Of a stretch of DNA of 35,429 nucleotides, positions 19,892 through 30,357 are shown piece by piece. Position 1 is the stretch's first letter. Each line of letters starts with the position of its first letter. A program made the translations under genes and the position numbers. The notes beneath the pieces were generated by a model that was not told where the DNA came from, did no database searches, and saw nothing but the letters and a program-made list of their open reading frames with translations. The stretch is from Aureobasidium sp. EXF-3400 (taxonomy: Eukaryota; Ascomycota; Dothideomycetes; Dothideales; Saccotheciaceae): assembly GCA_024195585.1 (NCBI GenBank), contig SWBL01000439.1, positions 1 to 35,429 on the forward strand, given 5' to 3'.

Positions 19892-20722
19892 GATAAGTAG
19901 ATATTTTGCGACTTGGATAAACAAACGAATCTGACCTGGCTATGTCTCCAAGAAGTAATTCAGAAGCTCATCTGCAGGGGAACGCAACAATATGTAAGAC
20001 AAAGCCTACCGAGTCCTACTCGTCGGATCCTGAGGAAGCAGGAGACCAGCCACTCTCCCCATAGTCTCAGCCATGAGCTCGAAAAGGATACACAGATTCA
20101 ATTGCCACGCGTACATCGGTTTAGGATCTCAAGAGGAAGCGACTGTGTCGAGTCCTAGCATTCTGGGATGCGAGCCAATAGCAAACCGCGATGGGTAAGA
20201 TAACAACGTTGAGCGAAATTGAGGCGGCGAATCAGGGAAGGAATTCTTATCGGTGAGGGATGGATGGTGTGACTATGCAAGGCAAATATCGTGGCCAAAG
20301 TTGTCGAGTACGAGAGGTTGGCAAGGGTCCTGTGTGACAAACGATTATTGTTCGATATCCCCTACACTCAGGAAAGCAGTCGTGGTCAGCGAAATCGGTT
20401 ATATCAAGTGATTGCTGTAGTGCGGCGATGAGGAACAATCATGAGCGACTCGATGGAACGACATAGATGCCAACTCTAGTATCCGGACGCCTCGGACACG
20501 GAAATAGCTAGACTTGGGTGAACCCGATCCTCTGAAGATCGCTGTCGCGCCCGTTGGATTCCACATTTCAAGCTCGCTAAGCTTTTGCTTATCGCTGACG
20601 AATGCTTGATTGCGTCAGCCGGTCTGGGGTACCACACTCTGTGTTTCTGAGGAGATTAATGATACCGTACCCTTTTCCATAGAATATTCGTATCTCCTCG
20701 GCGCGATAGATTCTCTGATAAT
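19892..20722. promoter_or_regulatory. GATA-type motifs upstream of the ammonium transporter
   Basis: HGATAR matches are AGATAA at 20198-20203 (+), CGATAA at 20247-20252 (- strand), CGATAG at 20704-20709 (+) and TGATAA at 20717-20722 (+). A weaker GATAAG core is at 19892-19897. The two nearest full matches lie about 330 and 380 bp before the start codon. Six-base motifs occur often by chance; relevance is inferred from the nitrogen-transporter context. Confidence 0.35.
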
Positions 20723-21135
20723 TGTGATGACCACCTCAAATCACCCTTCGTTCTCAACTGAGAGAACTGATCAGTCTGGTCTCCGAAATCATCTCTCCAT
20801 TGCATCCCGCAATCTCCCTGTAAGCGTTCGCAATCAATAATCCGACTTTGACGAGAGTTAGTGATGGTCGGTACGGACCGTCCGGAACTATCTGTAGCGG
20901 TATGATTGCTCCTCTGCAGTCGCGCTCTCCGACCCCGGATCTCAGTCAGTCGCAGTGAGTGGACGCTGGTCGATTTCACCACCGGGGATCAATCTTTCCT
21001 TCTCTTACAATCACGCCCTACGTCGATATCTCTTTCTCATGATCCTCGTCTATGATATTCCATGTCACCGTCAAGGCAGTCAAAGTATCGGCACCCGCAT
21101 CTTGCAGACAGAAAGCTTCCTCGGAATCGCTTCCT
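20340..21135. other. intergenic, no convincing gene
   Basis: About 800 bp upstream of both the ammonium transporter (-) and the permease relic (+). Only short frames without motifs are present. It may include the dead promoter of the relic. Confidence 0.4.
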
Positions 21136-22016
21136 ATGGCCGAGATGACAGACCGAGCCTTGACCGAAGGGGCTTCCCTAACGTTTGTTGACCTGGATCG
21201 CGAAAAGACTGGCTACCTTACTGAAGCTGTTCTCGAATGGACCACGACAAGCCGACCACCTTGAGGTCATGAAGGTCCATAGACTTGCTGTCCTGAGATT
21301 GCTCGTAACGTTTGTTGCGACAGGGTCGTAGTTCCCACATCTGCTACAAAGTACGTATCTCACATCGTGGACCAACAAGTGATTCCTCTCTAGTCAGCTT
21401 GTTTCTACCGGTGTTCTCAAGGGTCTGTCAATCTGCATGAACGAGTGGGGCTGCCGTATTCTCTTTGCGCTCCAATGGAATCGGCCTTGCTTGCTCATCT
21501 TTATCGTCTACTTCGTTCTCGAGCCTCCCCGGCACAATCGTGTATACCAACAACCTTGAGGATAAGTTTTTTGTAGGCACAAGCTATCTCGACTGTCTCA
21601 TGGTACCGACGTTCGCCCGACCGACATCGCATATCTTGAGTTGCCGGTTAGACTCTGTGCGGAATCTGTTTCGCCTGCAAGTCGAGTGCCATATTCTTCC
21701 AAGTTGGCTTCAGAAACATTCGCTACCTCTTACTTTGCCCTCAGCGGAACTGCTTCTGCTTTTGCAGGATGTACTATCTACTAGTCTCTGCTCATGCCTC
21801 CTTTCGGCCGACGCACGACCCAAGATGTCAGCAAAGACGCCTTCACTGGATGATGAACCTTGGATTGTGTGTCGAAGTCAGCCAGACTCGATCAGATATC
21901 GCTCCCTTGGATATGGTACCTGGCATCGTGTCCTACTTGTGGCGACTCATCTTCGACGAAGCAGATTAGCCAGGCTCGGGCTTTGGGGTCTAAGTATGCA
22001 GAGATCAGCTGTTTAG
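21136..22016 (+). pseudogene. relic of an alpha-glucoside/maltose-type MFS permease
   Basis: Pieces of a fungal alpha-glucoside (maltose) permease occur in the right order but in different frames. QLVSTGVLKGLS at 21395-21430 is followed by FALQW at 21464-21478. GTSYLDC (21576-21596), in another frame, then leads into GTDVRPTDI (21602-21628) in a third register. SAFAG, MNLGLC (near 21853) and a final GLWGL (near 21981) follow. These match the order in intact permeases from the TM5 end through the TM6-TM7 loop to the GRR-LWGL region. The intron at 21351-21393 (GTACGT..TAG) still looks functional. At least four frame changes and several stops are present. TM1-TM4 are largely missing after a possible start at 21136, and nothing recognisable follows 22016. 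The gene cannot make a transporter. Confidence 0.75.
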
Positions 22017-22110
22017 GTCATGTCCAGGCAGCAATGCTTCTGCAACGAAGTTGGCCAAGCAGAGCCAAGGTCTGAGGAGCGGGACATATGCGATATTTGG
22101 ATCCTTCGAC

Positions 22111-22153
22111 GACCACTCGGTCGGGTGGTCCCGTTGGTGACCATTCAGTCGGG
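22111..22153. repeat. 15-bp imperfect direct repeat
   Basis: gaccactcggtcggg (22111-22125) recurs as gaccattcagtcggg (22139-22153), 13 of 15 bases identical, 28 bp apart. The first copy begins a hairpin-like GACCAC/GTGGTC pair (22111-22116, 22125-22130). The copies lie 166-208 bp before the RTA1 start and contain CGG triplets, as Zn2Cys6 factor sites do. Confidence 0.4.
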
Positions 22154-22318
22154 CTACGCCACGCGTCAAAATCAAGTCAACAATCAATCGTGGTTGCCTG
22201 ATAGCCGCCCCAAAGTAGTCGAAAACTGTTGTCCTATATTTCTGCCGACTCATTGATCGAGAGAAATTTTCGCATCCCAAGTGCCATTTCTTACCCTCGA
22301 CTCACCACCATAATCAGC

Positions 22319-23481
22319 ATGTCTGGAGAGCCTGGTTCGGATTTTGCAGTCTTCCCAGGGTATGTCTTTTGCTAATGTGGTACAGTCTTGTACAGTCTCT
22401 ATGTATACGCGCCAAACAAAGTCACACCCGTCCTTTTCACCGTTCTGTACGGCATCTCAGCCGTCGGTCACGTTTGGCAATGCAGGTAAGTCTGTATAGC
22501 AAGTTTTATCTCAGAGACAAGTCTGACATCTCGTAATAGCCACTACAGAGCCTGGAGAATGATAGGGCTACAGTCGATGTGTGCAGTGTTTTATACAGCT
22601 GGGTATGCTTTGCGCGAATACGGAGCCTTCAACTATCTATACTCGCCGACCAATCTCAACGTCTACATCATTAGCCAGGTGATGATCTATATCTGCCCGT
22701 AAGTCCCCCGCGTACGTTCTACGTTATGGTGGTCTGCTAAGGCCCATGTAGCCCACTACTCGAACTCGCCAATTATCACGTCTTGGGTCGCATCCTTTAC
22801 TATGTGCCCTTCTGCACTCCTTTCCCTCCCAATCGAATCATGTCGCTATTCGGCGCGCTCGTCGCCATTGTGGAAGCACTTAATGGTCTGGGTGTTGCAT
22901 TCACATCGAACCCATCTTCCTCTCCGACTGTTCAAGAACTGGGTAGCAAGTTGACCAAGGCTTCTCTTGCTGTCCAGCTCGCAGTCATTGTGATCTGCGT
23001 GTTGCTTGCAAGCCTTTTCTTTCGAAGATGCAAAGCAGAAGGCATTCGCAGTCGCAACGTCAACGTGTCACTCGTCGTGTTGTCCTCGAGCATGTTCCTC
23101 ATCCTCGTACGCTGTATCTACCGCTTGATCGAGCATCTAGGCAACGTGAAACTAGACATCACTGACCTTGAGTCGATGAGACAGCTGACTCCCATCCTTC
23201 GCTACGAGTGGTTCTTCTACGTCTTCGAGTCAAGCACGATGTTTGTCAATTCAGCCATCTGGAACGTCTGGCATCCTGGTAGATATCTGCCCAGACTGCA
23301 CAACACTCACCTGTTACCCGATGGCACTGAGGTGGAAGCAGAGGAAGACTTGGACACAAGACCACTACTAGCCAAAGCTGGCTCAGTCTTGACGTTTGGC
23401 ATCTTCTTCCGCAAGAAAAATACGCCTGGTGAATCAAATTTTACTCTCGATTCCCGCAATGGTCGCGTCGCATGTTCCTGA
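22319..23481 (+). CDS. RTA1-domain membrane protein
   Basis: Seven-helix membrane protein of the fungal RTA1/lipid-translocating exporter-like family, linked in yeasts to lipid movement and resistance to membrane-active compounds. Exons are 22319-22359, 22396-22485, 22540-22698 and 22752-23481, giving 339 aa. The first intron is only 36 nt; it is required to join FPG to LYVYAP in frame and has GTATGT..ACAG ends. Family landmarks are HYRAW, CPPLLELANYHVLGRIL, the RCIYRLIEH segment in TM5-6, and YEWFFYVFESS leading to the last helix, with WHPGRYLP after it. The hydrophilic tail of about 70 residues is acidic then basic. The stop lies 9 bp from the stop of the convergent F-box-like gene. Confidence 0.9.
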
Positions 23482-23490
23482 TTGGGAGCA

Positions 23491-25066
23491 CTAGTCATCC
23501 CATTCTTGGTACTCGATGATGCCGTCCTGTCCCAGTGTCTGTCTCCAAAGCTGCTCTACGGCATCACTCATTCGCCAAAATTCCGGGACATGCCAAAGCA
23601 ACCTTCGCTTCGCAACATCGTCAAGCTCGAATTGAGCGTCGCAAACAACCTGTTGCTCCCCAGCGCAAAGGTAGAAAAGCTCAAAATCCACCAATTGTCC
23701 TCGATCGTGGTCATAAAACCTGCTGCCAGCGATGAACTGCCTCAGCCTTGGCATGCAAGTGGCAGCACGAGCCATTGCTTGTAACAGAGCTTCCATTTTA
23801 GGAGATGGCCAGGTTCGGAAACAGTGACTAGTATCGTAGATCATGCCTCGCTGACTCTCTGTTCCAGAGTCGGTTGCACTGACATCAGATTCAGCGGAAA
23901 AGTCTGTGTTTCTTGCTCGGGCTTCCTCTTCTGCAAACACTCGTTCTGGCGTGGGCGGCATGCTTTCCCAGTCCGGATTGAATGGGGGGACATCCTCATC
24001 GTCACTATCTGGCAAAATATGGGGATTTTGTTCATAGTACCATCCGCCATCGGCTGCCATCATGTTGAAAGCCACACGCAAAATGGTTAGGTTGGGCCAG
24101 AACGGGGCTCTGGCGTTGATATCAGATGGCCAGAATAATTCCGGAGAATTGACTGCTTCGTGTATATCTAAAACAGACAGACTTTCGAGCTGGGAGAAGT
24201 GACGAAGGGATTGGCTCAAGTGATCACATGCCGATCCAGGAAGCAAGAAGCTAGGCGTTTCAATGTCCTCGTTGTCGGGGGCATGAGTGGTATTCTTGAG
24301 ACTTGCTTGTCGTATCGGAAAATTAGTAAGCAAGTGCAAGTTCTTTGCGAACTCTACTCAACCGGTCAGCTGTGAGATCTGATTCTTGTAACAGTTGTTT
24401 CTACATACCATATCGATCACGACGTCTACGCACTGAGTTCAGTGGTTTGATCATATCAAAATAATCCCAGCTGGATTTTTCCAGTTTTGGCAGTCGAGAA
24501 GCAAGCAAGGGCAGACTTGCTAGTCTTATGATGGTATCCGAGCAATCAAGACTGGTGATACGATGAACCTGAGGAATTGTATCGGGAGCCAGAAGTTTCA
24601 CTTTTCCTAGCGGACGACGACTGTTAGCTGGCCCATATATTGCGAGAAAGATACCTCGGTCGCGCGCCGGATTGTAGGGCCAGGATGCGAGAGTCGTGAA
24701 CCAGTCCTTGACAATCTTGGTGAAGGCTTCATCGTTATGTCGTCTTGTTGAAGCTCGCATGGCTTTGGAGGTTGTGCGCGATGCCGCCGCATCAACGCAT
24801 TCAGGTATTTCCAGCGAGATATCCAATCTGCGGAGGGACGCACGTCGTACTTGACCTCCATAGATCTCAGCGAATGTGTCCAACTCGCTGCTCTTGAGTG
24901 TAACGGTACCAAAAGTACGACTTTCGATGATATCTCGCCATTGCTTAGAGACAAGCGCCAGGTATGCTTGCTTCTGTTTGGTTTGTCTTGTCGAATCTGG
25001 ATCTAAATCTGCTTCTGATGTAATATGGATGATTCTGTATACCAGCTCTAGCGGGAGATGTTCCAT
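23491..25066 (-). CDS. F-box-like protein, 506 aa
   Basis: The likely product is a substrate-recognition protein for SCF ubiquitin ligase or a related scaffold. On the minus strand the exons are 25066-24409 and 24353-23491, with a 55-nt intron (GTATGT..TAG) joining DRYE to FAKNLHLL. The start is the ATG before EHLPLELVYRI, the F-box core, followed by YLALVSKQWRDII within residues 1-50. The frame is open further upstream but only from a GTG. The middle has leucine-rich-like strands (RRASLRRLDISLEI, LTILRVAF), and an acidic stretch (DSDDEDVPP) occurs at mid-length. The C-terminus, PEFWRMSDAVEQLWRQ followed by a GQDG turn and a Trp near the end, is a recurring pattern in fungal F-box proteins. 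The target is unknown. Confidence 0.75.
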
Positions 25067-25617
25067 GGTAGTTTTGCGTATGTGTTGGCGCGGGTAAAGG
25101 ATCTGGATGCTTGGTGTAGAATGGATTGGCGCTGCGTCGAAGGCGGCGATCCTTCGACGCCAACTACACTGCAGCCAAGCCTTGACTTGTTTCACACAAT
25201 CTCCGACGTGGACATGACAAGACGATCTAGAGGCAAGTGAAACGAGTTTGGGGGTGGGAAAAACAAAGCTTGCGTCGGTGCTGCGGCACGCGTCCGCTCA
25301 GACATTGTTATCATTGCGCGACCTGATGCGCTGCGATCTCTTAACTTTGACGACTGTATCACTCGCCGGTGGCGCGGCAATGGATGTGATGATTGATGGC
25401 AACGAGCAACAGATGAATTGATTGATGATGTTTATGTAAAACTGATGGTTGACAACGCGCAGTCGAAGCCATTTAACAGGTGCGTGCATCGCGCCTTCCA
25501 TCGCTTCAAGCGAGCTCTTAGGGTTTTAAACTTCAAGGAATATCACAGGTTAAACGTAGTTTGAATCTCCTGCACTGTGCAGCCTGGGATTCATCTCGTC
25601 CCACCAACACTGATAGT
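25067..25617. other. intergenic between two minus-strand genes
   Basis: About 550 bp. It should contain the F-box gene promoter and the 3' region of the 2EXR gene. No additional gene is supported. Confidence 0.45.
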
Positions 25618-26592
25618 CTAGACGGTTTGCTCCTTTTTCGGCCCGTTGATATGATTACACATCCGTGTACATAGCCTGAACATGATCGCTGGCCGCAGAC
25701 GCTTGCCTACCTCATGATCGCGAGGAGCTTCGAACGCTTTACGCTTCACCATGGCATCCATGTCGTTTGCAGACATTCGAGTAAAGTTCTGGGCAGCCGT
25801 AATGGCTAAAGCTCCACGTTCACAATCCTCGGCCAGCTCATACAGCTGCGAAGCCAACAGCGAACTAGCGTCCACCACCTGTATGACTTCATCTCCTGAT
25901 AGCCCAAAAAGACCGCTGCGGGCAGCTCGTCTGGAATCGAGGTGTATAATGACTACTTTCACGACTACCATCCATTCTGGCAACAGCTTCAGTGCCGCTG
26001 GGTTTTGCCCGCTTGGGGGTGTCCGTATAGGTCCAGGAAACCTAGACGCCAGACTGAAATTGCTGCTATCGAGCCCCCAATCCCAACCGTCCTCTAAGGC
26101 GTCCAGCATGAAAGATGCTGATCCATTCAGATCTTTCGCATCCTCAGCCAAAGAAGTCAAAGGGTGACCATTGAACGTAGTGGCAAAGTCTATGTCATAG
26201 GTTGGGACCCAGTTCATATGTGCAGAATCGCGAGAAGGGTCTAACCAAAACCCCTTGTCTATAACGTAGTCAGGATTCCAATCAGCTTCACTCGGCAGCC
26301 CAGGAACCGGCCCTCTCCCTCGCCAATCAAGGTATGGATACCATGTTCCAGTGGCAAAGGCGACTTCGCGCGACTCCCGGCAGACTCGTGTAAGTAATGG
26401 CGGGCGGGTATTGCTTCGACTGGTCGAACGGAGTCCACAGGGAACCTCCTTCTGATATCCATAGGACGTGTAGACTATGAAGGCGACAGGTTCGTCATCT
26501 TCGGATACTCGGTGCGGCAAGCAGAGACGCCATATCTCCAGGCGAAGTTCAGTGGGTAGGCGCGGGAAGGGGTGAAAATCATCGTGGACCAT
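25618..26592 (-). CDS. 2EXR-domain protein, 324 aa
   Basis: Starts at MVHDDFHPFPRLPTELRLEIW, the signature of the fungal 2EXR domain (F-x-x-LPxELRxxIW), an F-box-related module of unknown partner. LLTRVCRESREVA at about residues 65-80 is the second conserved 2EXR segment. An aromatic, Asp-rich middle (WDWGLD) and an alpha/beta C-terminal part with VVKVVIIHLDSRR follow; no membrane segments are seen. The frame stays open 107 codons upstream through a tandem repeat but contains no ATG there, so I take 26592 as the start and the repeat as leader. Such genes are numerous in Pezizomycotina and often lineage-specific. The function is unknown. Confidence 0.8.
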   Translation of the reverse strand: MVHDDFHPFPRLPTELRLEIWRLCLPHRVSEDDEPVAFIVYTSYGYQKEVPCGLRSTSRSNTRPPLLTRVCRESREVAFATGTWYPYLDWRGRGPVPGLPSEADWNPDYVIDKGFWLDPSRDSAHMNWVPTYDIDFATTFNGHPLTSLAEDAKDLNGSASFMLDALEDGWDWGLDSSNFSLASRFPGPIRTPPSGQNPAALKLLPEWMVVVKVVIIHLDSRRAARSGLFGLSGDEVIQVVDASSLLASQLYELAEDCERGALAITAAQNFTRMSANDMDAMVKRKAFEAPRDHEVGKRLRPAIMFRLCTRMCNHINGPKKEQTV

Positions 26593-26637
26593 CCTCGTGT
26601 TGTTGTGAGTAGTGTTGAAGTTGAAAATAGTGATAGA

Positions 26638-26733
26638 GTTGGGAATAGAGTTGAGAATAGTGTTGAGAAGAGTGTTGAGAAGAGCGTTGAGAATAGTGTT
26701 GAGAAGAGCGTTGAGAATAGTGCTGGGAATGGT
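26638..26733. repeat. 12-bp minisatellite in the 2EXR leader, eight units
   Basis: Eight contiguous 12-bp units of the form gttgagaa(t/g)ag(t/c), the first and last slightly diverged, span 96 bp. One further unit (gttgaaaatagt, 26620-26631) is separated by 6 bp. The array begins 46 bp upstream of the 2EXR ATG on the minus strand, so it is probably transcribed as 5' untranslated region. It keeps all minus-strand frames free of stops; in the 2EXR frame it would read as a four-residue Asn/Leu repeat. Confidence 0.85.
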
Positions 26734-26929
26734 GTTGACCACTCTTGAGCTTCCAAAGATAGAAGCAGGAACGTAGTTGTATGATGTGTCAAGCTTCTGA
26801 GGATACGCGTAGGCAACAGAAGAGTGTGTACGAGTTTGGAAGAGAGTTGCTACCTGTTGGGCAGACGAGTAGAATATACTCGTACAGTCTGGCGGGGAAT
26901 TAGGTCTTGGCACTTTCGAGGTGAAGTCC

Positions 26930-27271
26930 CTAAGCTGTCACCGCTGTCATGCCGGGTTTTCTGCATGTGATCACCGCTCTTTGATTCTCCCCATCGTCGC
27001 GACCTGTGTCGTGCTTGTCAAGTTTCTTGAAGCAAATAGTCGATGTGCGCCGGAGAAATTTGCGATATGCCATGTCGTCGTTCAACGCGGTCATATTTGG
27101 CAATGCTTGTTCGACGCCGAAGTTCGCTGGAGCGATGATGTAATTGTTGAATTTCGACTCTCTCACAAGACGAACATTTGTCGAATATTCCCATCTCGCT
27201 TCTGGCCATGTCGGATCTGCGAATATCGCCATCGGTTGCGGTAGGTCAAGGTCTGTCTGTGTGAATGGCAT
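26930..27271 (-). CDS. possible small protein, 113 aa (or 100 aa)
   Basis: A minus-strand frame with ATGs at 27271 and 27232 and a TAG at 26930-26932. Codon choice (GAC, TTC, AAC, AAG, ATC) and residue mix resemble a real soluble protein; WPEARWEYSTNVRLVRESK and NNYIIAPANFGVEQALP look structured. From 27271 it would overlap the P450 start on the other strand by 7 bp; from 27232 it lies 32 bp away. No family is recognised. It could be a fungus-specific small gene or a chance frame in a divergent promoter region. Confidence 0.35.
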   Translation of the reverse strand: MPFTQTDLDLPQPMAIFADPTWPEARWEYSTNVRLVRESKFNNYIIAPANFGVEQALPNMTALNDDMAYRKFLRRTSTICFKKLDKHDTGRDDGENQRAVITCRKPGMTAVTA

Positions 27272-28850
27272 ACATCTTCCTGGCCGCGTGCGCCGCCGTC
27301 GCAATCTGGATCGCACACGGCGTGTACAAGATATTTGTCTATCCCTTCTTCAGCCCATACCGCCATCTGCCCACTCCCGATCAAGGCACGATATGGAAGA
27401 GATTGTTTACCGAGCCCGACACATTTGACTTTTTCCGATGGGCCGACCAAGTGCCCAACGACGGCTTGATACGCTACTTTGGCATACTCAACGATGAGCG
27501 CCTCCACGTCACCAACACCCAGGGACTCGTGCAGCTGCTGCAGAAGGACTCATACCTCTACAGGAAGGCTAGTGCCCAGGGTCAACTCGTCAGGTTTCTT
27601 GCTGGCGACAATGTCGTTGTCGACGAAGGCAAAACCCACAAGGTCAGCGAGTCCCAGTCTCAGCCGTCGCGTCGTACTGACCGTATCAGACTGTCCGTAA
27701 AGGACTGCAACCCGCCTTCAGTCCCGCCCGCAAGCCTCATTGGTATCAGCTCTTCTCCGAGACCGCCCTAGACCTCGTCCGAGCCATCGACAGCCAGAAC
27801 GCCTCGGCCTCGACTTCCGACACGCAACAATCGCCCATCAATCTCAGCCGTATGCTCAGCCAGATGGGTCTGGACACGATTGGGAAAGACTGCGTCGGCA
27901 CGGACTTTGACTCGCTCAAGTCACCAAGAGACAAGAGAACGTTGGGCTACCTCAAGCTCTTCAACACCAGCGCCAATGCCCACCTGCTCGAGATCATCAT
28001 GCACCTCTTCCCTTACTGGCTGCTTGAAGCCCTCCCAATTAAGGCAGTACAGTATGCTCGCAATGTGACTGGCCAGGTCCGCGATACTGTCCAGCAGGAG
28101 GCAGTCGAGAACATGGCCGCCCAACATGATGAGCAAGAGGAACAAGACGTCGACGACAAGAACATGTTGGATTGCATGAGGCAAGATCTGTTATCGCCTC
28201 AACAAGTCGTCAACAACGCCCTGACCATGGTTACTGCTGGTCACGAAGAAATTGGAACCGCCTTGACCTGGGCCGTCTACTTTCTCATCCAAAATCCTGA
28301 TGTTCAGACTCGCCTCCGCCACGACATTACGTCGGCACTTGGTAATTCGAGTGACTGGAAGGACCAAGGTTTTAGCGAAGACGACTTCAACAAGCTTCCC
28401 TATTTACGCGCCGTCATCAATGAGAGTCTGCGCCTCAGGCCCAATGTCCCCGTCATCTGGCGTGAATCCACAACTTCAAGCACTCTCCTCGATACTGCCA
28501 TCCCTCGCCGAGGCACCGTCATCACAGCATCTACTTGGGCAATGAACAGGAATGTTGACGAATGGGGTACAGATGCAACCGACTTCAACCCCGATCGGTG
28601 GCTGGACGATGCCAACGGAGGAGCAAAGTCGGCCTTTTCCTTCATGACTTTCGGTCAAGGCCCTCGCAAGTGTATCGGTGAACTCTACGCCAGGACTCAG
28701 ATGGAATGTGTTCTAGCTGCCTTGGTCGATACTTTTGTCTTTTCTAGTGCCCACAAACTCGAGGATATCGTCCCAAGTCAGGGAATGATTACAGTCAAGG
28801 TTTGGCAAGGCTTGAGGATATATGCTCGTCCCGTTCATCGAGCAGTATGA
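27265..28850 (+). CDS. cytochrome P450 monooxygenase
   Basis: Microsomal heme monooxygenase of 512 aa from exons 27265-27642 and 27690-28850; the 47-nt intron (GTCAGC..CAG) restores HKTVRKGLQPAFSP, the C-helix segment. Residues 1-22 form a membrane anchor (MAYIFLAACAAVAIWIAHG). The I-helix has AGHEEIGTALTW in place of the common AGxDTT. The K-helix ExxR is NESLRLRP, the meander reads FNPDRWL, and the heme loop is FGQGPRKCIG with Cys454. The unusual donor GTCAGC still begins with GT. The CYP family cannot be assigned here. The gene converges on the SfnB-like gene with 97 bp between stops, and may act in the same catabolic or tailoring route. Confidence 0.93.
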
Positions 28851-28947
28851 AGACACAGAAACTCATCACTCAGATTAGACCATCCATGGTCCACCGGACT
28901 AGATCAATGTTGGTCCAGCATCGCTTTGCAATACCACGCATGACCGA

Positions 28948-30357
28948 CTATGTATACCAAGTAGGCTCAGGGACCTCATCCAACAAGAAGAATCGTCCCA
29001 ACTCCCGGCTCTTGTATGCGACAGGATCATGCAATGTATGAACACGTACATCCCTCCAAAACCGGTCGAGAGCAACTCTACTGCCTGTCGCTCGGCTTCC
29101 AGTAACCTCAAACACGCCTGCCGTGACCTTCAAACTCGTGTCTGTAGTCACGACTTTTGCGCTTGCCACAAGCTCGGCCACCTCACCTCTTTTCCGTGCC
29201 GAAACATCTCGATTCTTGCCGTGAGAGACGAAAACATCGCTGATTGCCACGCCCGCGCGGTCTGTCAACGCTTCCGCCGCCAGTAAATGCGCATGGAAAT
29301 TGCCGTATCGCTCCAAGATGTAAAATTCATCCGTGGCTGACTCTTTGTTGTCGCCTCCATACGGCCAGGCGCGAGTTGAAGTTGTGGTATACCCTTTTGC
29401 AAACTCGAGACTACCTTGAGCGATGCCCAGGTAGAAGTTCGCAAACACGAGTTGAATGGTTGGGAGGAGTAGTGTTGCAAAAGGGATTGACAGAACAGCA
29501 GGCGATGGTGTCTTTGCTGCGACGTCCCAGCCCAGAGCATCGGTCCATGGAATCGCTATGTTGTTAATCTTGACGCTACCGGATTCGGTGAGTCGAAGGC
29601 CAATGTTGTTCCAGTTGTGCGCGAATTCAAAACCAGGTTGTGAGGTTGGAACGATGGCGAAAATGTGGTTTGTCGTGCCTTCTAGAACACCCTCCAGGAC
29701 AGTGAGGTCAGAAATTACGCCTCCAGTATTGAAATGCTTGGACCCATCGAAGACAAGTTTATCACCATCTTCTCGGATGACGAGATCGTTGTCTCGAGGG
29801 TTGACGGCGCCTGCAATACTATGGTCAGTGATTTTCCCAGTGCACATCCAGATCCCTCAGCAACGCCTACCTCCAACGAAATAATCATTCTCGATGATCG
29901 ATCTCTGGAACCTTTCTTTCTGTTCTTCTGTGCCGACAACATCGGCTGTCTTGGACCAGAGCAGGTGATAGCCTAGTAACATTCCAATACTGCCATCGCC
30001 TGTTGCGACCTCGCGAATGGCTTTGTATCCGATCTCCCAAGACTGTCCACCACCACCGTATTCAAGAGGCCCGAGGATCTTCAACAATCCCGAACTTTTC
30101 AGTAAAGACACCTCGGCGACAGGAGATTTGTTGGCCAAATCGCGAGCTGCGGCATCGCTAGCTAGGATCTTGGAAACTTGTTGAGCGCGATGCAACCAAG
30201 AAGCCGGTGAGGAGGGATTTCCTTCCGTGGCATACGCTTCATGATGAGCAGCGTACACGGATGGATCAGAAGACTCATGTGCAATCGCCTGATGACTTGC
30301 GCTCTTACTGGTCGGCGCAATGACGTTTTCGACAATATTGGTCGCCGAAGGAGACAT
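28948..30357 (-). CDS. acyl-CoA dehydrogenase-like flavoprotein (SfnB/DszC-like)
   Basis: Flavin-dependent oxidoreductase with the acyl-CoA dehydrogenase fold, closest in pattern to SfnB/DszC-type monooxygenases used for organosulfur compounds. On the minus strand the exons are 30357-29871 and 29810-28948, giving 449 aa. The 60-nt intron (GTAGGC..CAG) joins YFVGG to AVNPRDND. LLKSSGLLKILGPLEYGGGG is the N-terminal helical domain and TGDGSIGMLLGYHLLW the flavin-contact region. FDGSKHFNTGG is in the beta domain, and the C-terminal helices end with DRFWRDVRVHTLHDP, the SfnB-like signature. The enzyme lacks the Glu base context of true acyl-CoA dehydrogenases. An upstream ATG at 30621 would add 88 residues that do not look conserved. 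Sulfur scavenging is inferred. Confidence 0.85.
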
